From Pseudocalidococcus sp964653145 (GTDB taxonomy: Bacteria; Cyanobacteriota; Cyanobacteriia; Thermosynechococcales; Thermosynechococcaceae), in assembly GCA_964653145.1 (NCBI GenBank), contig CAZZCG010000001.1, positions 283,470-347,469 on the forward strand: DNA of 64,000 nucleotides, given 5' to 3'. Below the pieces are notes generated by a model that searched no databases, was not told where the DNA came from, and worked only from the letters and a program-made list of their open reading frames with translations. Position numbers and translations under genes: made by a program. Of this stretch, positions 1-9,996 are shown piece after piece (the first letter of the stretch is position 1; every line of letters begins with the position of its first letter).

Positions 1-3000
1 CCACTCGCACCACCACATCGAGGCTGGTCATCATCGCCGACTCGGTAATTTCCAAATGCAAATATTGGGGCGGTAATTGATGCGCCTCGAGAATGGCGGC
101 TACATCCCGGACTAAATTCCGTTGTAAAAACTGTTGGGGAGCTAAATTCACACTCAGTTTCGGGAAATGCTCACCTCCCAATTCGGCATACCATTGACTG
201 GATTGGGCCACGGCGGTTTCCAAAACCCACTGTCCCAGGGGCAGCATCAGGCCAGTTTCTTCAGCAAGTGGGATAAATTCACTGGGAGCAATCACCCCGC
301 GCTCAGGATGAAACCAACGACATAGGGCCTCCAGGCCAATGACTGTGCGAGACGTTAAATTCACAATCGGTTGATAGAACACCTGTAGCCCCCGCAGCCC
401 CTCGGAACCGGATGGATCAAGACAGTTCTGGGCCTGGTTTAGGGCCGCGCGGAGTTCACCTTCTAAGCTGAGGGTAAATTGGGCCTCAAGGTGCATTTCT
501 GGTGTAAAGGTCAGGGATTGTTGCCGGCCCCGTCGCTTGGCCTGGTACATGGCAATATCAGCATCTCGAAGTAGTTCGTCCGGTTGGTGATAGGCTTCTG
601 AACTCCAGGCCACGCCGATGCTCAGGGTCAAGTTAATCCGGTTTTCATTGACGGTTATGGGTAGGGTAGCAGTCTCTTGCAAGCGTTGAATTAAGTGTTC
701 CAAAGCCTTCCCATCACTCATTTCTTCAGCGAGTAAAACAAACTCATCCCCACTCAGTCGCGCCAAGGTATCGGTGGCCCGCAAAATAGTGCGTAACCGC
801 TCGGCCATGGTCATGAGTATCTGATCTCCGGCCTGGTGTCCCAAACTGTCATTGACCCGTTTAAATCGATCCAGATCAATAAACAGCAGGACAAAGGGGC
901 GATCTGGATGGCGTTGGTAGCGGGCCCAGGCCTGGTTCAGTCGTTCCATTAACAACACCCGATTGGGCAGGCCTGTGAGAGGGTCATAGAGGGCATCGTG
1001 GATTAACTGAAACTCAATTTTTTTCCGTCGCGTCACCTCCCGGCCCAAGCATTGATATTCTCTGAGTTCCTGGTTGCTGTCGTAGAGGGCGCGAATTGTC
1101 CACTCATACCAGGCCTGGTCACCCTGGGGGGTATGCAAGTAACATTCCAAGGTTCCCACCGGAAAACTGGGGCTGAGAGCCTCCATCTGCTGCTGAAACC
1201 GCGCCATTTCCACCTCATCAAAGGGGTGCTGCACTGGTTCGTCGAGGATACAGTCCCCCGAAAAAGGTGTTTTTCTATTGCCATGGAGATACCTGATAAA
1301 GGCTTCGTTGGCAAAGGTCAGCAGGCCATCGGGGCTACAGCGATAAATGAGTTCGGTCTGATCTTCAACGATGGCCCGATAACGCGCTTCTTGATCCCGC
1401 AATTGCCCGATTAATGTCGCGCGATTCACGGCAATCCCCACTTGGACAGAAAGTTGCTTCAGCAGATCCACCTCGTCCGCTTCCCAGATCCGGGGACTTT
1501 GGCAATGTTGGGCAATGAGCAGTCCCAGGAGCTCGTCCTGATTCGTAATTGGAACTACCAAATTGGCCTGTACCTGGAACTGATCTAAAAACTCGATGTA
1601 GCAAGGGTTAATCTCAGATTCAAAAATGTTGGCCACCTGGGAAATGCGCCCAAGCCGATAGGGACCCACCTGGGATGCCCCAAAGCAGGGATCGTAAATC
1701 ACCCGCCCCAAAATGGCATAGTCCGGATGATCCACCGCTTCAACCACCACCCGGCCAGACCAATCCGGCGCAAATTGATAGATGATCACCCGATTCACAT
1801 TCAAAAAGGCTCGAACTTCATCCACGGTGGTTTGGAGAATTTCTTGGGTTTCCCAGGATTCCCGGACTTTGATGGTCAATCGCAGTAAAAGTTCTGTCAG
1901 TTCTGAGCGACGTTGCCGTTCGCTTTCAATGCGTTTGCGATCCGTAATGTTCTGCAGATAAACCGAGAGGCCGCCGGGGGTGGGATAGATGTGGGCTAAA
2001 TTCCAGGTTTGGGTGAAGCTACAAAAATATTCTGTTTTCTGGGGGGTTTGGGTTGCCATTGCCAAGTTGGCGGAGTCGAAAAATGCGGTGTTGCGTAAAT
2101 CGGGAAAGACATCCCACGGTGATTGTCCCAGCAGTTGTCCCCGAGATAAGCCGGTTTGTTGCTCAAAGTTGCGATTCACATAGGTCAGTTTGCCCTCCCC
2201 ATTAATTGAGATGAAGGCGTCGGTCGTTTTTTCTAAAACCGTACTCAGTTCCTGGTTGACTTCAGCTAAGCGGGCTTCGGCAATTCGGCGAGTGGTGACA
2301 TCTTGGAAATAAATCGCCAGGCCAGGTTCAACGGGATAGGCTTTGACATAAAACCAGCGCCCCAGGCCTGGGTAAAAAGCTTCGATTTCGGTTGGCACTT
2401 TTTCCTCTAGTGCTGTTCTCAGACCCACCTCAAAGGGAGTAGCACGGGCATCGGCAAACAGATCCCAGAGATTATGGTTAAGCACCTGGGCCTGGTCTAA
2501 GCCAACGGTCTCCAGAAACTTGGTATTGCAGTAGGTAATCTGCCAATCTTGATTGAGGGCAAAAAAGCCATCGGTGGTACTTTCTAAAACCGTGGTCAGT
2601 TCACGATTTACCTGCTTTACGTTATCTTCAGCGAGCTTGCGGTTCGTTATATCTTGGAAATAAACCGCCATTCCCTCATCCGTTGGATAGCCCCGGACTA
2701 AAAACCAGCGATCAACCCCTGGGCATTGATCCTCAAAGGCAATGGGAATTCGCTCCTCCAGGGCCTGGCGATAGTATTCCATGGTGGGGGTACCAATCAC
2801 CCTTGGAAGCACCTCCCAAAGGGCTTTGCCAACAATGGCATCGGCAGCCACATTCAAGGACTGCTCAAAGTTTCGGTTGACGTAGGTGAACTGCCAGTCA
2901 AAATTGAGGGCAAAAAAACCATCCGTGGTGGACTCTAAGACCTGGCTGAGTTTGTTATTAATATTTTCAATTTTCTGTTCCGCTAACTTTTTCTCAGTAA

Positions 3001-4144
3001 CCTTTTGAAAATAAATCGAGAGGCCTTTTTCAGTGGGATAAGCCCGCACCCAAAACCAATCCTGAGTTCCCTGATAGTATTCTTCAAACTCTACGGGTAC
3101 CTTGGTCGCTAGGGCCCGGGTATATTCCGATTCAAACAAGGTGCCACGGGCATCACTGAAAATCTCCCAAAGGTTTTTACCCAGCAGGTCTTCCCGTTTT
3201 ACCCCAAGATTGATTTCAAAGTTGCGGTTGAGATAGGTGATGTTCCAGTCATGATCCACACTAAAAAAGCCGTCGGTCGTACTTTCTAAAATATCGGTAA
3301 CAGCGGCATAGGCCTGTTCCAATTTCAAGCGGGATTCTTTGCGCTCGGTAATGTCCTTTTTGACATCAAAACAGCCCCGGATCCAGCCGCGATCATCGTA
3401 GAGACAGACAAAGTTACAGTCCGCCCAAAACTCGGTGCCATCTAGGCGTTTCAGATGCAATTCCGTTTGAAATTTACCCAGGTCAAATAGGGCTCGTAAT
3501 AATCGCCGCCCCGTCCCCAGGTCGCCTTGAAAAAAGTCACCAAAACTGAGCCCTAGGATTCGCTCACGCCCACCCCGATACAGGGTACAGGTGGCATCAT
3601 TGACCTTCGTAATTTTTAGGTTAAACAGAGCATAATCAATGGCTGCATCCCGCTCGGTCACATTTTGCCAGTTGAGGGGGCGGGGTAGAAGTTTAAAGAA
3701 ACAAGCATCCAAGGACTGCTCAAAGAAGGTTTGCAGGAGTTCTTCGTTGGCCGTTAGTTGCTTTTCCACTAATCGCCGCTGGGTCACGTCCCGGGAGGTG
3801 GTCACCACAAGGAGAACATTCCCCGCTTCATCGAGAATGGGTCGGCTCAGGGTTTCAACCCAGATGTATCCCCCGGATTTTTTCCGCATGCGGTAAGTAA
3901 TACTGACATTTGTTACCCCCTGTAGAGTGAGGGCGTGGGCCCCAGAACGAAAACTTTCTACATCATCTGGATGAAATAAAAAATAGGGTGTACTCCCGAC
4001 TAATTCTTCCGGCTCATAGCCTAGGAGGTCTCGAGACGATGGCGTCAGATAGAGGTAGGTTCCATCAGGTTCATGCACACAGATCAAATCATCTGTATGC
4101 AAAGCTAAAAGCTGAGCAAAATCACCAGTTAATTCCTTAAGCAT
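1..4144 (-). CDS. Multi-PAS/GAF/GGDEF/EAL cyclic-di-GMP signalling protein (3' end outside window)
   Basis: A large sensory protein that makes and/or degrades cyclic-di-GMP. About 1380 codons are visible from an ATG at 4144; the C-terminus runs off the left edge. I read these domains in order: PAS at residues 1-125, a second PAS to about 270, then four related PAS units to about 735, three of which carry an ESTTDGFF-type opening. A GAF domain follows (about 745-900), another PAS (905-1040), GGDEF (about 1045-1215) and the start of EAL (from about 1235). The GGDEF signature reads SGDEF, a common active variant. The EAL motif is intact as EALCRW. No membrane segments are evident, so it should be cytoplasmic. 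The frame was checked at the start, the PAS array, GAF, GGDEF and EAL and is continuous. Signal and partners are unknown. Confidence 0.93.
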   Translation of the reverse strand, partial: MLKELTGDFAQLLALHTDDLICVHEPDGTYLYLTPSSRDLLGYEPEELVGSTPYFLFHPDDVESFRSGAHALTLQGVTNVSITYRMRKKSGGYIWVETLSRPILDEAGNVLLVVTTSRDVTQRRLVEKQLTANEELLQTFFEQSLDACFFKLLPRPLNWQNVTERDAAIDYALFNLKITKVNDATCTLYRGGRERILGLSFGDFFQGDLGTGRRLLRALFDLGKFQTELHLKRLDGTEFWADCNFVCLYDDRGWIRGCFDVKKDITERKESRLKLEQAYAAVTDILESTTDGFFSVDHDWNITYLNRNFEINLGVKREDLLGKNLWEIFSDARGTLFESEYTRALATKVPVEFEEYYQGTQDWFWVRAYPTEKGLSIYFQKVTEKKLAEQKIENINNKLSQVLESTTDGFFALNFDWQFTYVNRNFEQSLNVAADAIVGKALWEVLPRVIGTPTMEYYRQALEERIPIAFEDQCPGVDRWFLVRGYPTDEGMAVYFQDITNRKLAEDNVKQVNRELTTVLESTTDGFFALNQDWQITYCNTKFLETVGLDQAQVLNHNLWDLFADARATPFEVGLRTALEEKVPTEIEAFYPGLGRWFYVKAYPVEPGLAIYFQDVTTRRIAEARLAEVNQELSTVLEKTTDAFISINGEGKLTYVNRNFEQQTGLSRGQLLGQSPWDVFPDLRNTAFFDSANLAMATQTPQKTEYFCSFTQTWNLAHIYPTPGGLSVYLQNITDRKRIESERQRRSELTELLLRLTIKVRESWETQEILQTTVDEVRAFLNVNRVIIYQFAPDWSGRVVVEAVDHPDYAILGRVIYDPCFGASQVGPYRLGRISQVANIFESEINPCYIEFLDQFQVQANLVVPITNQDELLGLLIAQHCQSPRIWEADEVDLLKQLSVQVGIAVNRATLIGQLRDQEARYRAIVEDQTELIYRCSPDGLLTFANEAFIRYLHGNRKTPFSGDCILDEPVQHPFDEVEMARFQQQMEALSPSFPVGTLECYLHTPQGDQAWYEWTIRALYDSNQELREYQCLGREVTRRKKIEFQLIHDALYDPLTGLPNRVLLMERLNQAWARYQRHPDRPFVLLFIDLDRFKRVNDSLGHQAGDQILMTMAERLRTILRATDTLARLSGDEFVLLAEEMSDGKALEHLIQRLQETATLPITVNENRINLTLSIGVAWSSEAYHQPDELLRDADIAMYQAKRRGRQQSLTFTPEMHLEAQFTLSLEGELRAALNQAQNCLDPSGSEGLRGLQVFYQPIVNLTSRTVIGLEALCRWFHPERGVIAPSEFIPLAEETGLMLPLGQWVLETAVAQSSQWYAELGGEHFPKLSVNLAPQQFLQRNLVRDVAAILEAHQLPPQYLHLEITESAMMTSLDVVVRV
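926..935. repeat. CCAGGCCTGG palindrome family (first of at least 19 copies)
   Basis: An interspersed perfect 10-bp palindrome. Copies found by eye start at 926, 1109, 2362, 8287, 9027, 9824, 11071, 13321, 14485, 14706, 33867, 34415, 49473, 53483, 57372, 59691, 61641, 62268 and 62721. Most lie inside native genes, in different reading frames; in one frame they encode Gln-Ala-Trp. Each copy joins CCAGG and CCTGG, both CCWGG sites, around a GGCC centre. None was seen in the AT-rich block 22450-33500. Confidence 0.9.
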
Positions 4145-4519
4145 CAACAATTAGCAACAGGATATTAAGGGAATTAAGAAGAAATATATTTTTAAGGCTA
4201 CTATAACACAGTTAATTTTTTCTGAGATTATAAGTCAATTCGAGTGACACCCTGAAGGAGTAAGCATGGGCAGAAAGACAAGGGAGTTGGGTCAATCTAG
4301 ATGAATAGTCCTTTTGTTTCAGCAATGCAGCCAAAAATACTTAAAATCCTGCATGGATATACTTTTGAGAGCTACACTTTGCCGCAGTTTTAGAAGAAAT
4401 AACCATTGTCGGGCCTGGGAGCTTCTGCAAATGAGGGGAACTAGACAATCGCTTGAGAAGTTTACAATTGTTAATCAGTAATGACAGTTATGAGCGTTAT
4501 GACTTGCTATCCATTGCCC
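4145..4519. other. Intergenic, no gene seen
   Basis: About 375 bases between two minus-strand genes. It must hold the promoter of the large PAS/GGDEF/EAL gene. I found no RNA gene. The only structure noticed is a 6-bp inverted repeat (ATGCAG at 4325, CTGCAT at 4349) with an 18-base loop, too weak to interpret. Confidence 0.4.
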
Positions 4520-5263
4520 CTATTGCAATGATCGGCGGACAAAGCCATCGGCCTCCATGTTCACCGGAGCAATAATTTCCCGTAGGGGCATCGAGCGGGT
4601 TTCACCACTAAAAACGTGGCATTGATAAACCATTTGTTCTGTCCAGTCCAGGGCCGTTAACCACCCACTCCGGCGATGATAGGCTCCAGTGTCGATATCT
4701 AACCAACCTGCACCGGCCGCCACCTGGCCTGGAGTTATGCCCGGAAGCGTGAACGTAATGGTGTGGCCAACGATAATCACTTTATCGGGGAAATAGGGCT
4801 CAGGCCAGGCATGAAATTCTCGCCGCACCCAACAAAATTGATAGTGACTTTGCAAATCTAGGGGCAAGTTGGGATCAACTCCAGCATGCACTAGCCAAAT
4901 ATCCCCCAGATCTAGATAGAGGGGTAAGCTAGCCATCCAGGCCAGGTGTTCCTCCAGTTGGGTATTACTGCGGTAACTGCTCAGGGTTTCTTCTCCGCCA
5001 CAGGACGACCAGGCCAATAAATTACTCGGATCACTGGCGTTGGCCAGGGCCCCAAGCATCATGTCCTCGTGGTTACCAAGAAGACAGTAGTAGCCGTGAG
5101 TTTTAACCAACTCCACCACAGAGGAACTATTGGGGCCACGATCCACTAGATCCCCAAGGAAATAGATTTCATCGGCCTGGCCTGGTTCCAGAAATTCCAG
5201 CAGCGTATTTAATCCGAGGTAATGACCATGGACATCGCCAATAATGATACGCCGCGGTTGCAT
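4520..5263 (-). CDS. Calcineurin-like metallophosphoesterase (Ser/Thr phosphatase / ApaH-like)
   Basis: A 247-residue metal-dependent phosphatase of the PPP family. Motifs are in the expected order: GDVHG at residues 9-13, GDLVDRG at 37-43, GNHED at 63-67, then VHAG and VGHT, which together supply the two-metal site. The length and plain catalytic-domain layout fit bacterial PrpA-type protein phosphatases or ApaH-like dinucleotide hydrolases; the sequence alone does not say which substrate is used. It starts at an ATG 11 bases after the DUF3370 gene ends on the far side, so the two may be co-transcribed, with the DUF3370 gene first. Confidence 0.85.
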   Translation of the reverse strand: MQPRRIIIGDVHGHYLGLNTLLEFLEPGQADEIYFLGDLVDRGPNSSSVVELVKTHGYYCLLGNHEDMMLGALANASDPSNLLAWSSCGGEETLSSYRSNTQLEEHLAWMASLPLYLDLGDIWLVHAGVDPNLPLDLQSHYQFCWVRREFHAWPEPYFPDKVIIVGHTITFTLPGITPGQVAAGAGWLDIDTGAYHRRSGWLTALDWTEQMVYQCHVFSGETRSMPLREIIAPVNMEADGFVRRSLQ

Positions 5264-5274
5264 GGGGGCTCAGT

Positions 5275-7068
5275 TTAGGGAGTTGAGGCAGGGCGAGGGA
5301 GCGAGGAGGTCAGGGGTTCCGTCGGGGGTGACTGAACCGTGTTGTCATAGTTTAAGGCCGAGAGGGTATTGATCGTCAGCACTTGGGGAGGGGTGGCATC
5401 GGGGGGATAGAGAAAATCCACTTGGGCAAGGCGGCGTTCTCCAGGACGAAGATTGATTACCGCCAAGGAATCCCCCAGCTGTCCCCGGCGTTGAACCAAA
5501 TGGAGATACCGCACCTGCTCTTCACCAAACTCATTGGGGAAAACAACCCGGACTGTGCCACGGAAAAATACTTGGGGTGCGGGGGGATTCAAAAACTGGA
5601 GACCGTTGCGATTAAAGTCATCCTTGAGGGGGGTTTGCAGGGTCAGGTTCACCGATTGGGCCTGGTTGGTTGGGTTGTGCAGGGGCACAGTCATGCTGTA
5701 ATGAACCCCGTAATTTCCGTGGGCGTAATAGGCGGTATCGGGATAACGGACTAACATCGGCGCGCTTTGGACTTGACCAGTTCCAAGAGTTCCCCGCTGG
5801 AGGGTACTAATCCCATAGGAAATGGCCTGCCCGCGCCCAGGAATATTCAGGTAATCATGGCCTGGATCCGTAAGTTGTGCTGACCACTGGGACCCACGAC
5901 TGACCCCAGCAACTCGGCCATAGAAGAAACGGGCAGCATTACTTTGACTGGGGGGCGTGGGGGTAATGTCTCGGGGGGAAACAAGGCCCCCATACTGCAA
6001 CATACTCTGCCATTCCTCAAGGGTGGGGGCGCGTTCCGAACCATCAGGATTGGTGCGGGCATACATAGACATGTGGGCTAGGTAGAGTGGGCCCGTGCTG
6101 TCCAAATGCATCAGGGTGCTGCGGCCATTGGAAGAGGCAACTCCACCCACCGGGCTCTGATCGGGAACCAAAGGGGTTTTTGGGGCCACCTGGCCATCGG
6201 GTGTCACCATCAATTCCTGTTGGGCACGCCAGGCCGCGGCCCGGGGATTACTTCGCGGCAAGGGTAAAATCAGGTTAGCCAACATCCGACTCTCCCCTGG
6301 GGGAATCATGACTTGTGTGGGCCAAAAGGTCTGACGAACTCCCCGAAGAATTTGATTCATCGCCCGACTCCCAGGCCCCGAGAAGACAAAACCAGTGGGA
6401 TTATCGGCAATGGCAGGCAGGGTGCGAAAGGGCGCGTCGGGGGTACTTAAAAAGCTTGCGGCCTGGAGAAATCGAACATAGACCGTTTGATTCGAAGGGT
6501 TCTTGGCCAATAAACCCAGGTAGAGGGAAGGGACGTAGGCGGCTGAGTTGGATTGGGTGACATGGTGGGCAAAGACATCAAACCGGCCATTTAAGGGGTA
6601 ATTGAGGTGGGCACTGGGTTGGGCTTTTCCTTGGCCTGGAAAGGTAGAGAGCAAAATCCCCTCGCTTCTGACCATTTCTGGGCTATTGCTATTGAAAACC
6701 GGAACATCGTCCAGTCGGCCTGGGAGCGGGCGCACCTGCTGCGGGATGAAGGCGATCCCATTGGGGATATTTGTGATGGGGGCAGAGGGCGTGGGTAGAG
6801 TTGGAACTGGAACCGCAGTTGTCGTGACGGGGATCAGTGGCTGGGCAAGGGTTGGAGAGATTGGATTATTCGGTGGAGCGGAGGGTTGAGCCAAGGGCTG
6901 TGGGGGTGGAGATAGGCGAGGGTTGCCAACACTCACGGGGGTTGAATTGGGAGATGTTAGGCGTGGTGCAGGAAATTGTTGACGTTCAAGGCTGGGAATT
7001 TGTTGGGGTGGTAAGTTCGGCGTGGCCTGGGCCAGAACAACAGGTAAAAGCATAACAAAACCATTCAA
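5275..7068 (-). CDS. DUF3370 family exported protein
   Basis: A 597-residue cyanobacterial protein of unknown function. The N-terminus has a short hydrophobic stretch ending in LAQA, consistent with a secretion signal, followed by a Pro/Ser/Thr-rich linker up to about residue 105. The conserved DUF3370 opening then appears (LPGRLDDVPVFNSN and GILLSTFP at about 115-145). The rest looks like beta-rich extracellular sequence. The start is uncertain: the longest frame begins with TTG at 7068, while an in-frame ATG lies at 7053; an in-frame stop sits directly upstream of the TTG. It probably acts in the periplasm or cell envelope. No enzymatic motif was recognised. Confidence 0.8.
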   Translation of the reverse strand: MNGFVMLLPVVLAQATPNLPPQQIPSLERQQFPAPRLTSPNSTPVSVGNPRLSPPPQPLAQPSAPPNNPISPTLAQPLIPVTTTAVPVPTLPTPSAPITNIPNGIAFIPQQVRPLPGRLDDVPVFNSNSPEMVRSEGILLSTFPGQGKAQPSAHLNYPLNGRFDVFAHHVTQSNSAAYVPSLYLGLLAKNPSNQTVYVRFLQAASFLSTPDAPFRTLPAIADNPTGFVFSGPGSRAMNQILRGVRQTFWPTQVMIPPGESRMLANLILPLPRSNPRAAAWRAQQELMVTPDGQVAPKTPLVPDQSPVGGVASSNGRSTLMHLDSTGPLYLAHMSMYARTNPDGSERAPTLEEWQSMLQYGGLVSPRDITPTPPSQSNAARFFYGRVAGVSRGSQWSAQLTDPGHDYLNIPGRGQAISYGISTLQRGTLGTGQVQSAPMLVRYPDTAYYAHGNYGVHYSMTVPLHNPTNQAQSVNLTLQTPLKDDFNRNGLQFLNPPAPQVFFRGTVRVVFPNEFGEEQVRYLHLVQRRGQLGDSLAVINLRPGERRLAQVDFLYPPDATPPQVLTINTLSALNYDNTVQSPPTEPLTSSLPRPASTP

Positions 7069-7233
7069 TCAACTTCAGCCAGTCAGCCAAATTTTGCTGT
7101 GGGAGGTGTTCGCAAAAATTTAGCTTTCAGAAGTATAGCCTAGTCCTTCTGATTGTGTTGCGGGGTTGAATTAAATTTTTTAATTGTCCGTATTTCCATA
7201 CGCTCGAATTGGCATGGGGCAATTGTCCAGGCC

Positions 7234-8991
7234 CTACATTCGTTCCAGGGTTTTAATTCCTAGTAAGCCTAAGCCAAGTTTTAAGGTTTGGGCCGTGAGT
7301 TGACAGAGGGCAAGGCGGGTTGGGCGTTCAGATTCCGGAGCGGTTAATACTGGGCAACGATCATAAAATTGATTAAACTTTTGACTCAATTCAAAGAGAT
7401 ATTGGCACAGGCGGTTGGGCAGGAGTTCCAGGGCCACCATGTCTAAAATGTCAGGAAATGCCAACAAGTGTTTGCCCAGGCCAAGTTCGGTTTCCTCAAT
7501 TAAGTGGAGAGCACTCTCCGTTGAAAGTTGTGCCAAATCGATATTGCCTTTACGGGTGATCCCCTGAATCCGCACAAAGGCATAAATCAAATAGGGAGCT
7601 GTATTACCCTGCAATGAAAGCATTTTGTCAAAGCTAAAGACATAGTTACTGTTGCGGTTTTGGCAGAGGTCGGCATACTTAACTGCCCCTAACCCCACAG
7701 CCTGGGCCACTGTGGCAATGAAGTCTGGAGACTCTTGACGCCCCTCCTGCTCTAAACGGTTCAATAGGTCAGTTCTTGCCCGATCAATGGCTTCATCTAA
7801 CAGCTCCTGCAGGCGAATCGTATCTCCAGAGCGGGTTTTAAGACGCTTACCTCCTTCCCCAAGCACCAGGCCAAAGGGGACATGCTGCATTTTTACGGTT
7901 TCTGGAATCCAACCGGCCCGCTGTGCCACTTGAAAGACCTGGGCAAAATGGGTGGCTTGGCCCGCATCAGTGACATAGATAAGCCATTGGGCCTGATCTT
8001 GGCGGATCCGGTAGCGAATTGCAGCTAAGTCGGTCGTAGCGTAGTTAAAGCCGCCATCGGATTTTTGAATAATTAAGGGCTGGGGTTCTCCGTCTTTATT
8101 GGTAAAACCCTCGAGAAACACACACTGAGCCCCCTGATCTGCCACAAGTAATCCTAAGGCTTTGAGATCATCCACCACTGCTGGCAACAGGGGATTGTAA
8201 AACGACTCGCCCCGCTCGGTTAAGTGAATATCCAAAAGGTCGTAGATTTTCTGAAACTCCCGCCGCGATTGCTGACAGAGTAATTCCCAGGCCTGGCGAC
8301 TTTCTAAATCCCCCTGTTGTAATTTGACCACTGCTTCCCGAGAGGCGGTTTGAAAGTCTGGCTCAAGATCAAAGCGCTGTTTAGCTTGTTTGTAAAAACT
8401 CACCAAATCCCCCAAATCCAGGGCATCGGGCTGAGTTAAGGCATCAGGGTGGGCTGTGCGTAAATGGGTGATCAACATCCCAAACTGGGTTCCCCAATCC
8501 CCCACATGATTCAGCCGCAAAACAGTGTGGCCTTGAAATTCCAAAATTCGGGCAATGGCATCCCCAATGATCGTCGAGCGCAGATGGCCAACGTGCATCT
8601 CCTTGGCAATGTTGGGGCTGGAAAAATCCACGACAATCCGCATAGGGGTTTTCGTTGGTTCGATCCCAAGGCGGGCATCCCCCAATTTGACCTTGAGGGC
8701 CGTGGCGACGTAACTGGGTAAGAGACGCAGATTAATAAACCCCGGTCCAGCAATTTCCGGTTCCTGGCAAATTTCCTTGAGCTGTAGTTTTTCCACTAAG
8801 GCCTCGGCCAGTTGCCGGGGGTTTTGCCTAACGGTTTTGCCCAACACCAAACAGACGTTGGACTGAAAATCCCCAAACTGAGGCTGACTGGCGGGGGCAA
8901 CCAACACATCAGGTAAGGCAACCTGGGCCCCAAGCAGTTCTCTGAGGGCAACTCGAAATTTTTCCTGAAGCTGGTGCAGGGGGGTCGTCAT
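7234..8991 (-). CDS. argS: Arginyl-tRNA synthetase
   Basis: Charges tRNA-Arg. It is a class I synthetase of 585 residues, normal for the family. The N-terminal Add1 domain is followed by the HIGH-type motif HVGH at about residue 130 and the KMSKS-equivalent KRLKTRSG near 370. The anticodon-binding domain ends with the typical GIKTLERM. The open frame extends upstream to 9105, but those 38 residues are unlike the family, so I place the start at the ATG at 8991 (MTTPLHQL). It lies downstream of proC with a 139-base gap. Confidence 0.96.
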   Translation of the reverse strand: MTTPLHQLQEKFRVALRELLGAQVALPDVLVAPASQPQFGDFQSNVCLVLGKTVRQNPRQLAEALVEKLQLKEICQEPEIAGPGFINLRLLPSYVATALKVKLGDARLGIEPTKTPMRIVVDFSSPNIAKEMHVGHLRSTIIGDAIARILEFQGHTVLRLNHVGDWGTQFGMLITHLRTAHPDALTQPDALDLGDLVSFYKQAKQRFDLEPDFQTASREAVVKLQQGDLESRQAWELLCQQSRREFQKIYDLLDIHLTERGESFYNPLLPAVVDDLKALGLLVADQGAQCVFLEGFTNKDGEPQPLIIQKSDGGFNYATTDLAAIRYRIRQDQAQWLIYVTDAGQATHFAQVFQVAQRAGWIPETVKMQHVPFGLVLGEGGKRLKTRSGDTIRLQELLDEAIDRARTDLLNRLEQEGRQESPDFIATVAQAVGLGAVKYADLCQNRNSNYVFSFDKMLSLQGNTAPYLIYAFVRIQGITRKGNIDLAQLSTESALHLIEETELGLGKHLLAFPDILDMVALELLPNRLCQYLFELSQKFNQFYDRCPVLTAPESERPTRLALCQLTAQTLKLGLGLLGIKTLERM

Positions 8992-9130
8992 GATCACAAT
9001 CGTTGGGAGACTACTGACAGGTCTTTCCAGGCCTGGTCTAACCAAGCAGCATTTTGGATCATACCCCTGTTCTCTTAGCCAAACCGATCCCAGACCTGCA
9101 AACAAGGGCGATCACAGGCCCAATAGTTCT

Positions 9131-9961
9131 CTAACCACCCGGGCCACCTTGGGAAAGTTGACCTAACTCGACAGCACGGGCCTGGGCCGCTTGGATGGTT
9201 TGGATTAAAGCACCTCTAACTCCAGCTGCTTCGAGCACACTTAATCCGGTGATCGTGGTTCCCCCAGGACTGGTGACTTGATCCTTGAGCTGCCCTGGAT
9301 GGAGGTTTCGCTCCTGAAGCAATTTGATCGTGCCGGCCATGGTGGCTAGGACTAATTGCTGGGCCGTACTTCGGGGTAAGCCCACTAAAACACCGCCATC
9401 GGTCAGGGCTTCCAAAATTAGGGCGGCAAAGGCTGGCCCCGATCCAGCAAGGGCAGTGACACTATTTAAAAGTCTTTCCGGAACCGTGATCACCTCACCA
9501 ATGACCTGAAAAAAGTCCCTGGCCTGGGTTAATTCAAGGGGGGAGAGGGTTGTGGCGCCCGCAATGGCCGTAATCCCCGCCCCCACCAACGCCGGAGTAT
9601 TGGGAACTGCTCGCACAACTGCGCGGCCAGGAAACGCCTGCTCAAGGGCTAAAAGATTGATCCCCGTCACCACCGAGAGCAATAAACCAGGACTAGCTTC
9701 CGTGGGGTGCAGTTCTTGAAGGAGCTCCGGAAAGACTTGGGGCTTAATACTCAACAGCAGGGTCGGGGCCTGGAGAAGATCGCGATTTTTAGGGGAAATC
9801 GTAACTCCATAGGTCTTCCGCAACCAGGCCTGGCGAGCCGCCGATAGGGTTGTGACAGCCACCTGATCCGGTTGGTAAATACCTTGGGCCAACAATCGCA
9901 ACAAGATTGCTTCCGCCATGGCCCCACAGCCGATGATCCCCAGGAGTGGTGGGTTGGTCAT
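9131..9961 (-). CDS. proC: Pyrroline-5-carboxylate reductase
   Basis: Last step of proline synthesis: reduces 1-pyrroline-5-carboxylate with NAD(P)H. At 276 residues it is full length. The N-terminal Rossmann motif is GIIGCGAMAEA. The C-terminal dimerisation/active-site segment contains VTALAGSGPAF and VTSPGGTTITGL, which are diagnostic. It follows sepF by 35 bases on the same strand, the common cyanobacterial order sepF-proC, so one transcript is likely. Confidence 0.96.
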   Translation of the reverse strand: MTNPPLLGIIGCGAMAEAILLRLLAQGIYQPDQVAVTTLSAARQAWLRKTYGVTISPKNRDLLQAPTLLLSIKPQVFPELLQELHPTEASPGLLLSVVTGINLLALEQAFPGRAVVRAVPNTPALVGAGITAIAGATTLSPLELTQARDFFQVIGEVITVPERLLNSVTALAGSGPAFAALILEALTDGGVLVGLPRSTAQQLVLATMAGTIKLLQERNLHPGQLKDQVTSPGGTTITGLSVLEAAGVRGALIQTIQAAQARAVELGQLSQGGPGG

Positions 9962-9996
9962 CTACGCTTAGTTAAGGGATTAAGGTCATCGCAGAA

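Noticed and set aside
4325..4354. ATGCAG...CTGCAT inverted repeat upstream of the PAS/GGDEF/EAL gene
   Set aside because: Six-base arms with a long loop occur readily by chance and there is no supporting context.
5383..6889. Several plus-strand frames opposite the DUF3370 gene
   Set aside because: They are antisense shadows of a Pro/Gly-rich coding sequence and show no domain.
8992..9105. N-terminal extension of ArgS by 38 residues
   Set aside because: The extra residues do not resemble the family, while MTTPLHQL at 8991 aligns with the usual start.
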